NCBI GenBank assembly: GCA_000435675.1
Contig: FR895127.1
Location: forward strand, 1-36,021
Direction: 5' to 3'
Origin: Eggerthella sp. CAG:298
GTDB taxonomy: Bacteria; Actinomycetota; Coriobacteriia; Coriobacteriales; Eggerthellaceae
Length of the DNA stretch: 36,021 nucleotides
Shown: positions 1 to 7,222 of the stretch, piece after piece
Numbering within the stretch: position 1 is the first letter of the stretch
Layout of the letters: each line of letters begins with the position of its first letter
Translations under genes and position numbers: made by a program
The notes under the pieces: generated by a model
Seen by the model: only the letters and a program-made list of their open reading frames with translations
The model's database searches: none
What the model was told of the DNA's origin: nothing

Positions 1-79
1 GTGCTCTTCGAATCTCGGCTATTTTGCGCCACTGCTTTCCAATTTGGTTCTATTATCAAGACGCAAGAGCGCGCACACC

Positions 80-107
80 ATAACGCACTCATAGGTAAGT
101 GCGTTAT
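80..107. repeat. Perfect 10-bp inverted repeat (hairpin)
   Basis: Bases 80-89 and 98-107 are exact reverse complements around an 8-base loop. There is no T-run on either side, so this is not a classical intrinsic terminator. It lies 22 bases downstream of the small leftward ORF that ends at 129 and could be an RNA 3'-end stabiliser, a weak terminator or a protein-binding dyad. Apart from this hairpin I see nothing in bases 1-128. Confidence 0.6.
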
Positions 108-128
108 CCCATGACAAGAAGGAGTCGC

Positions 129-227
129 TTATAAGAATTGGCCAGTGATGATCAGCTTCATCACGCCAACAACAGCAATAGCCCCTAGGAAGAAAAGCCC
201 TCTTCGTGATACCTTTGTCCTGTTCAT
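129..227 (-). CDS. Possible 32-residue single-pass membrane peptide
   Basis: A short leftward ORF (ATG at 227-225, TAA at 131-129). An AAGGGGG Shine-Dalgarno run sits about 6 bases before the ATG, which is better than many long genes here. The peptide begins with a basic segment MNRTKVSRRG and continues with a hydrophobic stretch of about 18 residues (LFFLGAIAVVGVMKLIIT), then ends GQFL. The twin-Arg followed by a hydrophobic core resembles a Tat-type leader, but nothing follows it, so a small membrane protein is more likely. It lies downstream of the flavoenzyme operon but beyond that operon's terminator, so it would need its own promoter. I do not recognise a family. A chance ORF remains possible. 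Confidence 0.45.
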   Translation of the reverse strand: MNRTKVSRRGLFFLGAIAVVGVMKLIITGQFL

Positions 228-350
228 TGCTGCCCCCTTTGAACGAAGTTCGAACATCGGATACGAACCCTATCATCGCTGTTCATTGTCGAGCATTAAG
301 ATGGCGAGATACATATCGAACCTTTAAGTTAGCTCCCTCTACTTCGAAGC

Positions 351-388
351 AAAGACAAAAAGATCGGGGCTAACAAAAAGCCCCGATC
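351..388 (-). terminator. Intrinsic terminator of the flavoenzyme operon
   Basis: Bases 362-370 and 380-388 form a perfect 9-bp GC-rich stem with a 9-base loop. Read on the minus strand it is followed at once by TTTTTGTCTTT. It lies 57 bases after the stop codon of the leftward gene ending at 445 and closes that transcription unit. Confidence 0.88.
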
Positions 389-444
389 AGAAAGAAAGAT
401 AGTGTTCTCACTGCGCCTGCGTAGACCGGTTCATTCCCCATCTG

Positions 445-2385
445 TTAGACAGCAAGACCGGCTTCGAACCCTTCACGGATATTACCTAGGGCGTTCTTCG
501 CCTGCTTCGCATCGCCGGCAAAAACGATCTCTCCCGTATAGGCACTCTCCAGATCATCTAATTCTTCATTGCGTCTAGCCCCTAGGGCAGTAACAACATG
601 ATCAAACCCATTGAAGAGCATCTGTTCTTCATTGTGCTTCACGACCAAAAAGTCTTCTCCAACTTGAAGCACCTTGCTTGATACATGCATCGCAACATTC
701 CGCTGGCGCAAAGACTCCAACAACAGCTTTCGTGGAGCAGCTATTGCCTCAGCAGCTATTTCATCGAGCAGTTCGAAGATCTCAACCTGGCAGCCATGCT
801 CAGCAAGATAAAGGGCCGTCTCCGCACCTACCAAACCTCCGCCTAAAACAGCGATCTTCCCCGTAGGGCAATCGCCTTTGGTCAGAAGCTCGCGCGCATC
901 GATGATGTTCGATGCTTCATCAAGCCCTGGAATAGGAGGACACCATGAATAGCTTCCTGTTGCGACGATTACTGCATCGGGATCTTCCTGCACGATGTAA
1001 TCAGAAGTTACATCCGTCTCAAGACGCACTTCAACCCCCAATTCCCGCAACTCGTTTGATTGCCATGCGCCAAAGGACGAAAAGCCCTCTTTCCCAAGGG
1101 CAATACTCGCTTGTAACCATTGCCCACCAAGCGAATCGCTCTTTTCGCACAATACAACATCATGCCCTTTGCGAGCAGCAGCAATTGCAGCTTCGCAACC
1201 CGCTATGCCGCCTCCAACAACCATGACTTTTTTGCGTTCTTCAGTAGGTTGAAGATCATACTCGCTTTCAAAACCCGTAAGAGGGTTCAGCATGCAGCTC
1301 ACGTGATTCCCTGTGTTAATCTGGCCTGTGCATCCCTGGCAACACCCAATACATTGAATAATCCACTCCACATTGCCTGTCTGTGCTTTTTTGGGAAAAG
1401 ACGGATCAGCTAAACATCCTCTACCCATAGCTATGAAATCAGCCTGGTCAGTCTCAAGAAGGGCCTCTGCCATATTGGGGTCGATAATACGCCCGACTGC
1501 TGTAACAGGAATGCTCACCGCACGTTTGATCCGTGCTGCGTTCTTCGCGTACTTTGCAGGAGGAACCGCTGTAGGAGGCATGATAACCTCTCGACTCACA
1601 TACATCCCTTGAGAACAGTTGATCAGATCAACACCCTGTTGTTCGAGCAATTTCGCAAGAACAATAGCATCTTCGACCGTAACACCACCCTCGACTCCGT
1701 CGGTCACGTTCATTCGAAAAGAGATCGGAAAGTCTTTTCCCACCTTTTCACGTATCGCTTCAACCACCTCGAGGGCAAAGCGCGCTCGATTAGTGATCGA
1801 GCCTCCATATTGATCAAGGCGCTTGTTTGCGTAGGGCGAGAAGAACTCGGATACCAGATACCCGTGCGCGCCATGGATCTCTACCATATCAAAGCCAGCT
1901 TTTTGAGCACGCAAAGCAGCGTGAGCGAACAGATCGATAATCTCCTTGATCTCCTCAACCTTAAGCGCCCGAGGGGTATCGCGCATAGACGGTTCACGGA
2001 TCGCTGAAGGGGCAACAGGTGTGCTTCCTGCAAGAGATTGTGTGGTTTGCCGGCCTGGGTGGAAGATCTGAGCGCAAATCTTTCCCCCTGCAGCATGAAC
2101 CCTTTCAACCATGCGAGCATTCGGACCGATCTGATCATCAGACCAAAGTCCGAGCATCTTTTCGAAAGTCTTGGCTTCGGGACAAATTGAATAATCTTCT
2201 GTGATGATTAAGCCCCATCCACCTCGGGCTTTACGCTCGAAATACTGGGTCAAGCGTTCACTTGGAAGCCAATCACCATCATTGAGCAAAGTAACCATGG
2301 CTGTAGTTATAAGGCGATTCTTTAGCTCAAGATTTCCTATCTTGGCTGGCTCAAACAATCGAGCAAATTGACAACTTCTTTCCAT
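445..2385 (-). CDS. FMN/FAD/4Fe-4S enoate or 2,4-dienoyl-CoA reductase (OYE family)
   Basis: A 646-residue protein of the 2,4-dienoyl-CoA reductase / BaiCD / NADH:flavin oxidoreductase family. These cytoplasmic enzymes move electrons from NAD(P)H through FAD and a 4Fe-4S cluster to FMN and reduce an activated C=C bond. Residues 1-340 form the OYE-type TIM barrel, with active-site segment IHGAHGYL near 169-177. Cluster cysteines are C345, C348, C352 and C364, the family's usual CX2CX3CX11C spacing. A dinucleotide motif GGGIAG at 391-396 and a second, GGGLVG, at 515-520 mark the FAD and NAD(P)H domains. Length is normal. The start is ATG at 2385 with an AGAGG Shine-Dalgarno. It follows its paralogue by only 12 bases, so the two are co-transcribed and precede a strong terminator. 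The substrate cannot be read from sequence; an unsaturated acid or its CoA ester is the family-based guess. Confidence 0.9.
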   Translation of the reverse strand: MERSCQFARLFEPAKIGNLELKNRLITTAMVTLLNDGDWLPSERLTQYFERKARGGWGLIITEDYSICPEAKTFEKMLGLWSDDQIGPNARMVERVHAAGGKICAQIFHPGRQTTQSLAGSTPVAPSAIREPSMRDTPRALKVEEIKEIIDLFAHAALRAQKAGFDMVEIHGAHGYLVSEFFSPYANKRLDQYGGSITNRARFALEVVEAIREKVGKDFPISFRMNVTDGVEGGVTVEDAIVLAKLLEQQGVDLINCSQGMYVSREVIMPPTAVPPAKYAKNAARIKRAVSIPVTAVGRIIDPNMAEALLETDQADFIAMGRGCLADPSFPKKAQTGNVEWIIQCIGCCQGCTGQINTGNHVSCMLNPLTGFESEYDLQPTEERKKVMVVGGGIAGCEAAIAAARKGHDVVLCEKSDSLGGQWLQASIALGKEGFSSFGAWQSNELRELGVEVRLETDVTSDYIVQEDPDAVIVATGSYSWCPPIPGLDEASNIIDARELLTKGDCPTGKIAVLGGGLVGAETALYLAEHGCQVEIFELLDEIAAEAIAAPRKLLLESLRQRNVAMHVSSKVLQVGEDFLVVKHNEEQMLFNGFDHVVTALGARRNEELDDLESAYTGEIVFAGDAKQAKNALGNIREGFEAGLAV

Positions 2386-2397
2386 GGTTCTCTACCT

Positions 2398-4455
2398 CTA
2401 AATCTTACAACCTACTTCTCTGCCGTCCAAAATCGCATGCTTGAGGAATGAATTCTCGCCACCAAGCGTTGAACCAGCCTGATAAACTTCAGGCACCAAA
2501 GATTTGATCGACTCGTAGAATGTTTCATCATAGCGTTCTGGAAGCATGATCATCACGCTGTCACAGTCCACTGTCTTCTCTCCATCAGGAGTGCGATATT
2601 GTACTGATTTCTTGTTTATCTGTTCGAGCGTCGCATTACGAACCACCTCGACTCCGTGTTCACGGAACCAAGGCTCCAACCGTACTTTGTAAGGAACAGG
2701 AACCAAACCACCTACATCTTCGCCTTCAGCCAGCAGCGTTACTTCCTTGCCGCGATGAGCGAGGAAGGTTGAACATTGCACGCCTTCTGCACCAGCACCT
2801 ACTACAACGATCTTCTTTCCCACCGGGAAGAAACTCTCGGTAAGCTTATTGAGCGTTTGCGGACCAAATATCTTCAGAGGCAACTTAGCGAGTTTTGACA
2901 TACCTGGCACGGTATAAACATTAGAACCATTGATGCCTGGTACAGTCGGAATGAAATACGGTGAGCTATCAGCGATAACGACCACATCTGGACGCTCTTT
3001 TTCGATAAGGTCTTTCGTCACTTCCGTCTTCAGCTTTACCTTCACCTTTGATTTGTTCATCATCGTGGTCAAATAATCATAGATAGGCATAACGTCTTCG
3101 ACCTTGTTCCCCTTGATCATCGATGCAAGCTTGATACGGCCTCCCAGTTCACCATTTTTCTCGTAGAGCGTAACGTCGTGACCGCGTTTGTCAGCAACGA
3201 TGGCTGCTTCCATTCCAGCAGGTCCACCACCAATAACCATAACGGTCTTCTTCTTGGCGGCAGGCTTGATCTCTAATTCTTTTTCTCGACCAAGCGCTGC
3301 GTTCACACGGCAAATGCGAGGATCGGTAAGAGGGTCTTGGCAGCTGCCACAGCGCGTGCATCGGCGAATCTCATCGATGCGACCCTCTTTGAGTTTGTTG
3401 GCAAACTCAGGATCCGCCCAAAGGTAACGGCCAAACGCAACAATATCGCAGTAGCCTTCCTCGATAACTTGTTCGCCCTTGTTCTCGTCCATGCGACCGC
3501 AGCCGATAACAGGCACACTAACAGCCTGTTTGACCATCTTCGTAGCCGGCATCCAAAGGCCTAAGCCATAGTAATCCTTCATATAAGGAACCATGTGCGG
3601 CTCTGGGTCAGGATAAGGAAAATAGTCCGGAACAAATCTAAAAGGAAGGGGCCCGTATCCGTACCCAGAGACACTAATGTATTGATAGCCCGCTTTCTCG
3701 AGAGCCTTTGCGTTCTCTACAGCAAGCTCGGGAGCGATCGCACCAGGAACTAAGGGAGAAAATTCTATTCCATTGATGCGCGTCCCAATCAGGAAATCCT
3801 CTCCGCATTCTTCGCGGATCATCTGAAATACCTCTGCCAAGATTCGCGTACGATTTTCAGCAGTTTGCGGACCATATTCATCATCACGCTTATTCCAAAG
3901 GGGGCTTAAGAAACTATTGAGCAGATAGCCATGCGCCGCATGAACCTCAACACCATCGAAGCCTGCTTTATGCATGCGCACTGCAGCATCTACGATAAGA
4001 CGTTTCTTTTGCTGTATCTCTTCTTTGGAAAGGCCGCGCGTTGCACGACCTTCTGGCAAAGGAATAGGCAGTTCATCCTCTTCAAGCGTCGAGGACGAAA
4101 ATGGCCTTCCTTCTCCAAGAACTGCAGCAGAAGGACCGCCATGATGAAGTTGACCGATGATCTTCGCATCGTGCGCATGGACGCGCTCGCATAGTTCGGT
4201 CAATCCTGAAATGAAGCGGTCATCCCAAGCATTGCAGTATTTGCCTGGCATATCGTCCCACATAACACCGCCGATAATGATCGCCGCAGCACCGCCTGCA
4301 GCAATGCTCTCATAAAGATCGATTGCCTGACTTCCGTCTGCCGTGCCATCATCGTTCCAACGAAACGTCGATTGGCCTGCTTTCACTATCCTGTTTTTCA
4401 GCGTGAAATGAGGCGTGATCTCGATCGGCGACAAAAGCATGTCGTAGTTCCCCAT
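2398..4455 (-). CDS. Second OYE-family iron-sulfur flavoprotein reductase
   Basis: About 685 residues, same architecture as its downstream neighbour: TIM barrel with QLHHGGPSA and VHAAHGYLLNSF segments, cysteine motif, FAD motif GGGPAG and NAD(P)H motif GAGAEG. I start it at the ATG at 4455, preceded by a purine-rich GGAGAAAGAGAGAGA tract, rather than at an upstream GTG at 4497 that has no Shine-Dalgarno. The cluster cysteines (C366, C369, C372, C382 from this start) are spaced CX2CX2CX9C, not the canonical CX2CX3CX11C, so cluster geometry may differ. The usual ATG(A/S) turn in the FAD domain reads ADSSP. The two tandem reductases are clearly diverged, recalling the BaiCD/BaiH pairing in bile-acid operons; whether they act on different isomers or consecutive double bonds is inference. 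Confidence 0.87.
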   Translation of the reverse strand: MGNYDMLLSPIEITPHFTLKNRIVKAGQSTFRWNDDGTADGSQAIDLYESIAAGGAAAIIIGGVMWDDMPGKYCNAWDDRFISGLTELCERVHAHDAKIIGQLHHGGPSAAVLGEGRPFSSSTLEEDELPIPLPEGRATRGLSKEEIQQKKRLIVDAAVRMHKAGFDGVEVHAAHGYLLNSFLSPLWNKRDDEYGPQTAENRTRILAEVFQMIREECGEDFLIGTRINGIEFSPLVPGAIAPELAVENAKALEKAGYQYISVSGYGYGPLPFRFVPDYFPYPDPEPHMVPYMKDYYGLGLWMPATKMVKQAVSVPVIGCGRMDENKGEQVIEEGYCDIVAFGRYLWADPEFANKLKEGRIDEIRRCTRCGSCQDPLTDPRICRVNAALGREKELEIKPAAKKKTVMVIGGGPAGMEAAIVADKRGHDVTLYEKNGELGGRIKLASMIKGNKVEDVMPIYDYLTTMMNKSKVKVKLKTEVTKDLIEKERPDVVVIADSSPYFIPTVPGINGSNVYTVPGMSKLAKLPLKIFGPQTLNKLTESFFPVGKKIVVVGAGAEGVQCSTFLAHRGKEVTLLAEGEDVGGLVPVPYKVRLEPWFREHGVEVVRNATLEQINKKSVQYRTPDGEKTVDCDSVMIMLPERYDETFYESIKSLVPEVYQAGSTLGGENSFLKHAILDGREVGCKI

Positions 4456-4551
4456 AAGTCTCTCTCTTTCTCCAAACGACAAGTGTTTGGATTTCACACA
4501 AAGCGGCTGATAAACCTTAAACTCTCACCGTTTTGATCTTTTGTTTTTTGA

Positions 4552-5019
4552 CTATGCGTTATTCGCCGGCTCTTCCCACCACATCATTGAAGACATCTCG
4601 CCGGTCTGACAGAGATCGCCATTCTGGTTCAAGATCTTGTATTCAAGCGTGATGATGCCGCGATCGGGTTTCGAAGAAGACCTGCTGATTCCTGCAACCG
4701 TTACTTCACAATGGATAGTATCGCCAATCTTGATTGCACCGATGAATTTCCACGCGGTGTTCAGTGCGGCGATAGTCGACCCATCAACGAGTCCCATACG
4801 ACCCCAAAGACCAGTAGCAATGGAAGCACCTAGAAGACCATGGGCGATACGCATACCAAACGGAAGCGATTCGGCATAAACTTGATCGGTATGGATCGGA
4901 TTCATATCCCCACTAATGCCCGCAAAAAGTGCTACGTCTGTTTCGGTCACTGTTTTAGAAAGAGTTGTGTAGGTGTCTCCCAGGTTGAATTCACTCAGAT
5001 AAAGGTATGCGCGTTCCAT
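4552..5019 (-). CDS. MaoC-like (R)-specific enoyl-CoA hydratase
   Basis: A 155-residue single hot-dog-fold protein of the MaoC/PhaJ type, which adds water to (or removes it from) trans-2-enoyl-CoA to give (R)-3-hydroxyacyl-CoA. The catalytic dyad is visible as D38 and H43 in the segment SGDMNPIHTD, followed by the conserved AHGLL turn near 69-73. Length is typical of a stand-alone hydratase. ATG at 5019 has a clear AAAGGAAA Shine-Dalgarno. It sits between the CoA-transferase and the second reductase in a leftward operon, which implies that the acyl-CoA handled here passes through an enoyl or 3-hydroxyacyl stage. No 3-hydroxyacyl-CoA dehydrogenase or thiolase is nearby, so complete beta-oxidation is not encoded locally. 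Confidence 0.85.
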   Translation of the reverse strand: MERAYLYLSEFNLGDTYTTLSKTVTETDVALFAGISGDMNPIHTDQVYAESLPFGMRIAHGLLGASIATGLWGRMGLVDGSTIAALNTAWKFIGAIKIGDTIHCEVTVAGISRSSSKPDRGIITLEYKILNQNGDLCQTGEMSSMMWWEEPANNA

Positions 5020-5070
5020 TTTTGTTTCCTTTCGTTATGGTTTTACGATTTCTTTTTTATTGAACAAAGC

Positions 5071-5101
5071 AGCTCTTTCTTAACTGCGTTAAATAAGAGC
5101 T
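5071..5101. repeat. Nested inverted repeat between CoA-transferase and hydratase genes
   Basis: Outer arms 5071-5077 and 5095-5101 (AGCTCTT/AAGAGCT) enclose inner arms TTAAC (5080-5084) and GTTAA (5088-5092) around TGC. No T-run follows in the direction of transcription, so it is not a clear terminator. The inner 13-bp TTAAC-N3-GTTAA dyad has the general form of a Crp/Fnr-family operator, and such a regulator is encoded in this operon. An RNA-processing or attenuating hairpin is equally possible. Confidence 0.5.
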
Positions 5102-5115
5102 TTCACCTTGACGTC

Positions 5116-6423
5116 TTAGAGCACCCCGAGCTTTTTTGCTTCGAAGGTCAACTGATCACGGAAATCTGGATGTGCGATAGAGATCAGTAGCTTCGCTCTC
5201 TCGCGCTCGGTCTTGAAGCGTAAATTAGCTACTCCATTTTCAGTTACGATGTATTGCACATCGTAGCGAGAAACCGAGGTGATATTGCCTGGAGCAAAAT
5301 AGGGTACAATCTTGGAGATCGTTCCACCCTTTGCTGTTGAAGTCAGAGCGATCACAGAAAGACCGCCTTCGGAAAGCTGTGCACCGCGAACGTGATCAAG
5401 CTGTCCGCCAATGCCAGTAACTTGACGACCATTTACCGTCTCAGAGTTCACCTGTCCTTTCAGGTCAACTTCCAAACAGGAGTTAACTGATGTCTGACGG
5501 TAGTTCTGCCCGATGATGGCAGGATTGTTCACGTAATCAACGGGATACAGCTCAAACATAGGGTTATCGCTGATAAAATCATAGAATTCCTGCGTGCCCG
5601 CTGCTTGTGCGCCAACGCATACCCCTGGGTTAAGCGTCTTCATTGAGTTGTCGAGAGCTCCAACCTTGACCAAGTCCATGAGTGCTGTTGTAAGCGTTTC
5701 TGAATGCACGCCCAGATGCTTTTTATCGGTAAGATTCTTCGCGATAGCATCAGGCAACGCGCCAATACCAAACTGCAATGTTGCACCATCTTGCACCAGC
5801 TCAGCAACATAGTCTGCAATAGTTTGAATCTCTGGAGTCACTTCTGCCTGAGCAATCGTATGAATCTTCGAAGGCTGCTCAACGATATAATCCAACTCAT
5901 CAAGGCTGATCTTCTGTCCTCCGATATTCGGCATATCAGGGTTTATCAGCGCGATTACCTTTTCTGCAGTGGCCGCAGCTGGATACGTGAAAGAGCAGTC
6001 ATATCCGAAACCGCACATGCCATTCTCATCAGGCTCTGCGAGCATGATGAATGCCCAATGAGGGTTTAGCTCAGGACTAACCTCGAACATTTCAGGCCAA
6101 CGATGGAAGTTGGTTCCGCCGATGTAATCCACACGACCTTCCTTATAGGCAGCTGCTGTACGCTTGTCCAAGAACACAGCCGTATGATGGAAGGAGTTCG
6201 ACAAAGCCGGATCTAGATATGCCAGATCCCCAGGACTGATACCATGAATGATCTCAACATGCTCAAGTTCAGGCGCTCGCGCAGTAAGGGCATCTACCAA
6301 TGCTGTTGGTTCGGCGATCCAGTCGCCAAAAATGATCTTATCTCCCGAGCGCACGTGCGATACCGCCTCCTGCGCACTAGTGATCTTGTCTCGGTATTTT
6401 TCTCGCCAATCCATTTTTTCCAT
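5116..6423 (-). CDS. Acetyl-CoA hydrolase / 4-hydroxybutyrate CoA-transferase family protein
   Basis: A 435-residue Cat-type (family I) CoA-transferase. These enzymes swap CoA between acetyl-CoA or another acyl-CoA and a carboxylic acid through a glutamyl-CoA thioester. The nucleotide-binding-like loop QFGIGALPDAIA (about 217-228) precedes the catalytic glutamate, E242 in GVHSETL, and the later conserved GIGGQLDHVRGA loop is intact. Full length for the family (about 430). ATG at 6423 is preceded by AGGAGTAA. In this operon it offers a second, ATP-free way of loading or unloading CoA beside the acyl-CoA synthetase, which suits an anaerobe recycling CoA from the reduced product to fresh substrate. 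The real acid partner is unknown. Confidence 0.87.
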   Translation of the reverse strand: MEKMDWREKYRDKITSAQEAVSHVRSGDKIIFGDWIAEPTALVDALTARAPELEHVEIIHGISPGDLAYLDPALSNSFHHTAVFLDKRTAAAYKEGRVDYIGGTNFHRWPEMFEVSPELNPHWAFIMLAEPDENGMCGFGYDCSFTYPAAATAEKVIALINPDMPNIGGQKISLDELDYIVEQPSKIHTIAQAEVTPEIQTIADYVAELVQDGATLQFGIGALPDAIAKNLTDKKHLGVHSETLTTALMDLVKVGALDNSMKTLNPGVCVGAQAAGTQEFYDFISDNPMFELYPVDYVNNPAIIGQNYRQTSVNSCLEVDLKGQVNSETVNGRQVTGIGGQLDHVRGAQLSEGGLSVIALTSTAKGGTISKIVPYFAPGNITSVSRYDVQYIVTENGVANLRFKTERERAKLLISIAHPDFRDQLTFEAKKLGVL

Positions 6424-6442
6424 TTACTCCTAACTGATACCT

Positions 6443-6460
6443 AGGTTTTAAGCAAAACCT
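6443..6460. repeat. Short inverted repeat before the CoA-transferase gene
   Basis: Arms 6443-6449 and 6454-6460 (AGGTTTT/AAAACCT) pair perfectly around AAGC. The repeat lies in the 50-base gap between the Crp-type regulator and the CoA-transferase gene, 20 bases before the latter's ATG. No T-run follows. It may be an operator or a hairpin that separates expression of regulator and enzymes. Confidence 0.45.
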
Positions 6461-6473
6461 GTAAAAGATTCCA

Positions 6474-7142
6474 TTAATGCCCACGCACGATATACGAACA
6501 ACGATCAAGCAGTTCATCTGGTTTGAGGAGGAAGATGCTTCCACGCTTTATGTCAATAACACCCAACTTCTTCAGATCGTTCAAAACTCTTGTCACATTT
6601 GCCCGCGAGGCGTTGAGTGACTGGGCTAATTTCTCATGCGTCATCTGCACTTGTCCGTTGTCTTTTAGAAGAAGATGAAGTGAATTGCAAATTCGTACGC
6701 TCAAAGGATCGAACAGCTGACTTGCTAAGCTGTAATCGAGAAACGTGCTGAATTTTGCGTGAGCATCGATCATTGCTATAGCAAGCTCAGGAACCTCTAG
6801 CATGAGATTGTGAAGTTCTCGCTTTGGCATGACTAAAAACGAACACTCTTCCACAGCAACACTTTCTACCGTCATTTCAACGGACGTGTTATTCCACGAG
6901 AAATACAGCGGGAATATGGCTCCTCTCCCACGTCGAGAAAGGTTAACCGCTCCCCCGTTTTCATGCAGAATGTAGCTATCGATATTTCCTCTCTTTATGT
7001 AGTAATGAACATGAAGATCACGTTCTCTATGCCCATATACGATCTCCTGCGCCGAACATATCCGCCTTGTCGGAAATCGCTCTTCAAGTAACTCTTCGAA
7101 TTCGAGGAATTCGCCGCCCATTTCTACGCTTGGCTGTAGCAT
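6474..7142 (-). CDS. Crp/Fnr-family transcriptional regulator
   Basis: A 222-residue protein with an N-terminal cyclic-nucleotide-binding-like beta-barrel (about 20-120), a dimerisation helix (about 120-150) and a C-terminal winged helix-turn-helix (about 160-200; the recognition region is LNASRANVTRVLNDL). No N-terminal cysteine cluster of the Fnr kind is seen, so it is probably not a direct oxygen sensor. The layout is like CprK-type regulators, which bind an aromatic ligand. ATG at 7142 has a GAGGTGGGGG Shine-Dalgarno 1-10 bases upstream. It is embedded in the catabolic operon between the acyl-CoA synthetase and CoA-transferase genes, so it likely controls this operon in response to the substrate or its CoA ester. 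The ligand is inferred, not seen. Confidence 0.85.
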   Translation of the reverse strand: MLQPSVEMGGEFLEFEELLEERFPTRRICSAQEIVYGHRERDLHVHYYIKRGNIDSYILHENGGAVNLSRRGRGAIFPLYFSWNNTSVEMTVESVAVEECSFLVMPKRELHNLMLEVPELAIAMIDAHAKFSTFLDYSLASQLFDPLSVRICNSLHLLLKDNGQVQMTHEKLAQSLNASRANVTRVLNDLKKLGVIDIKRGSIFLLKPDELLDRCSYIVRGH

Positions 7143-7222
7143 GCCCCCACCTCATCTATCTATCTTCGTTTTTTTGTTTGGTAATCTCATCTCCTTATCA
7201 TACTGAGTCGACTATCTTGCTA

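Noticed and set aside
19..276. 85-residue leftward open frame at the left edge
   Set aside because: Its composition is not protein-like. A 32-residue ORF in another frame of the same strand has the better ribosome site and a coherent membrane helix.
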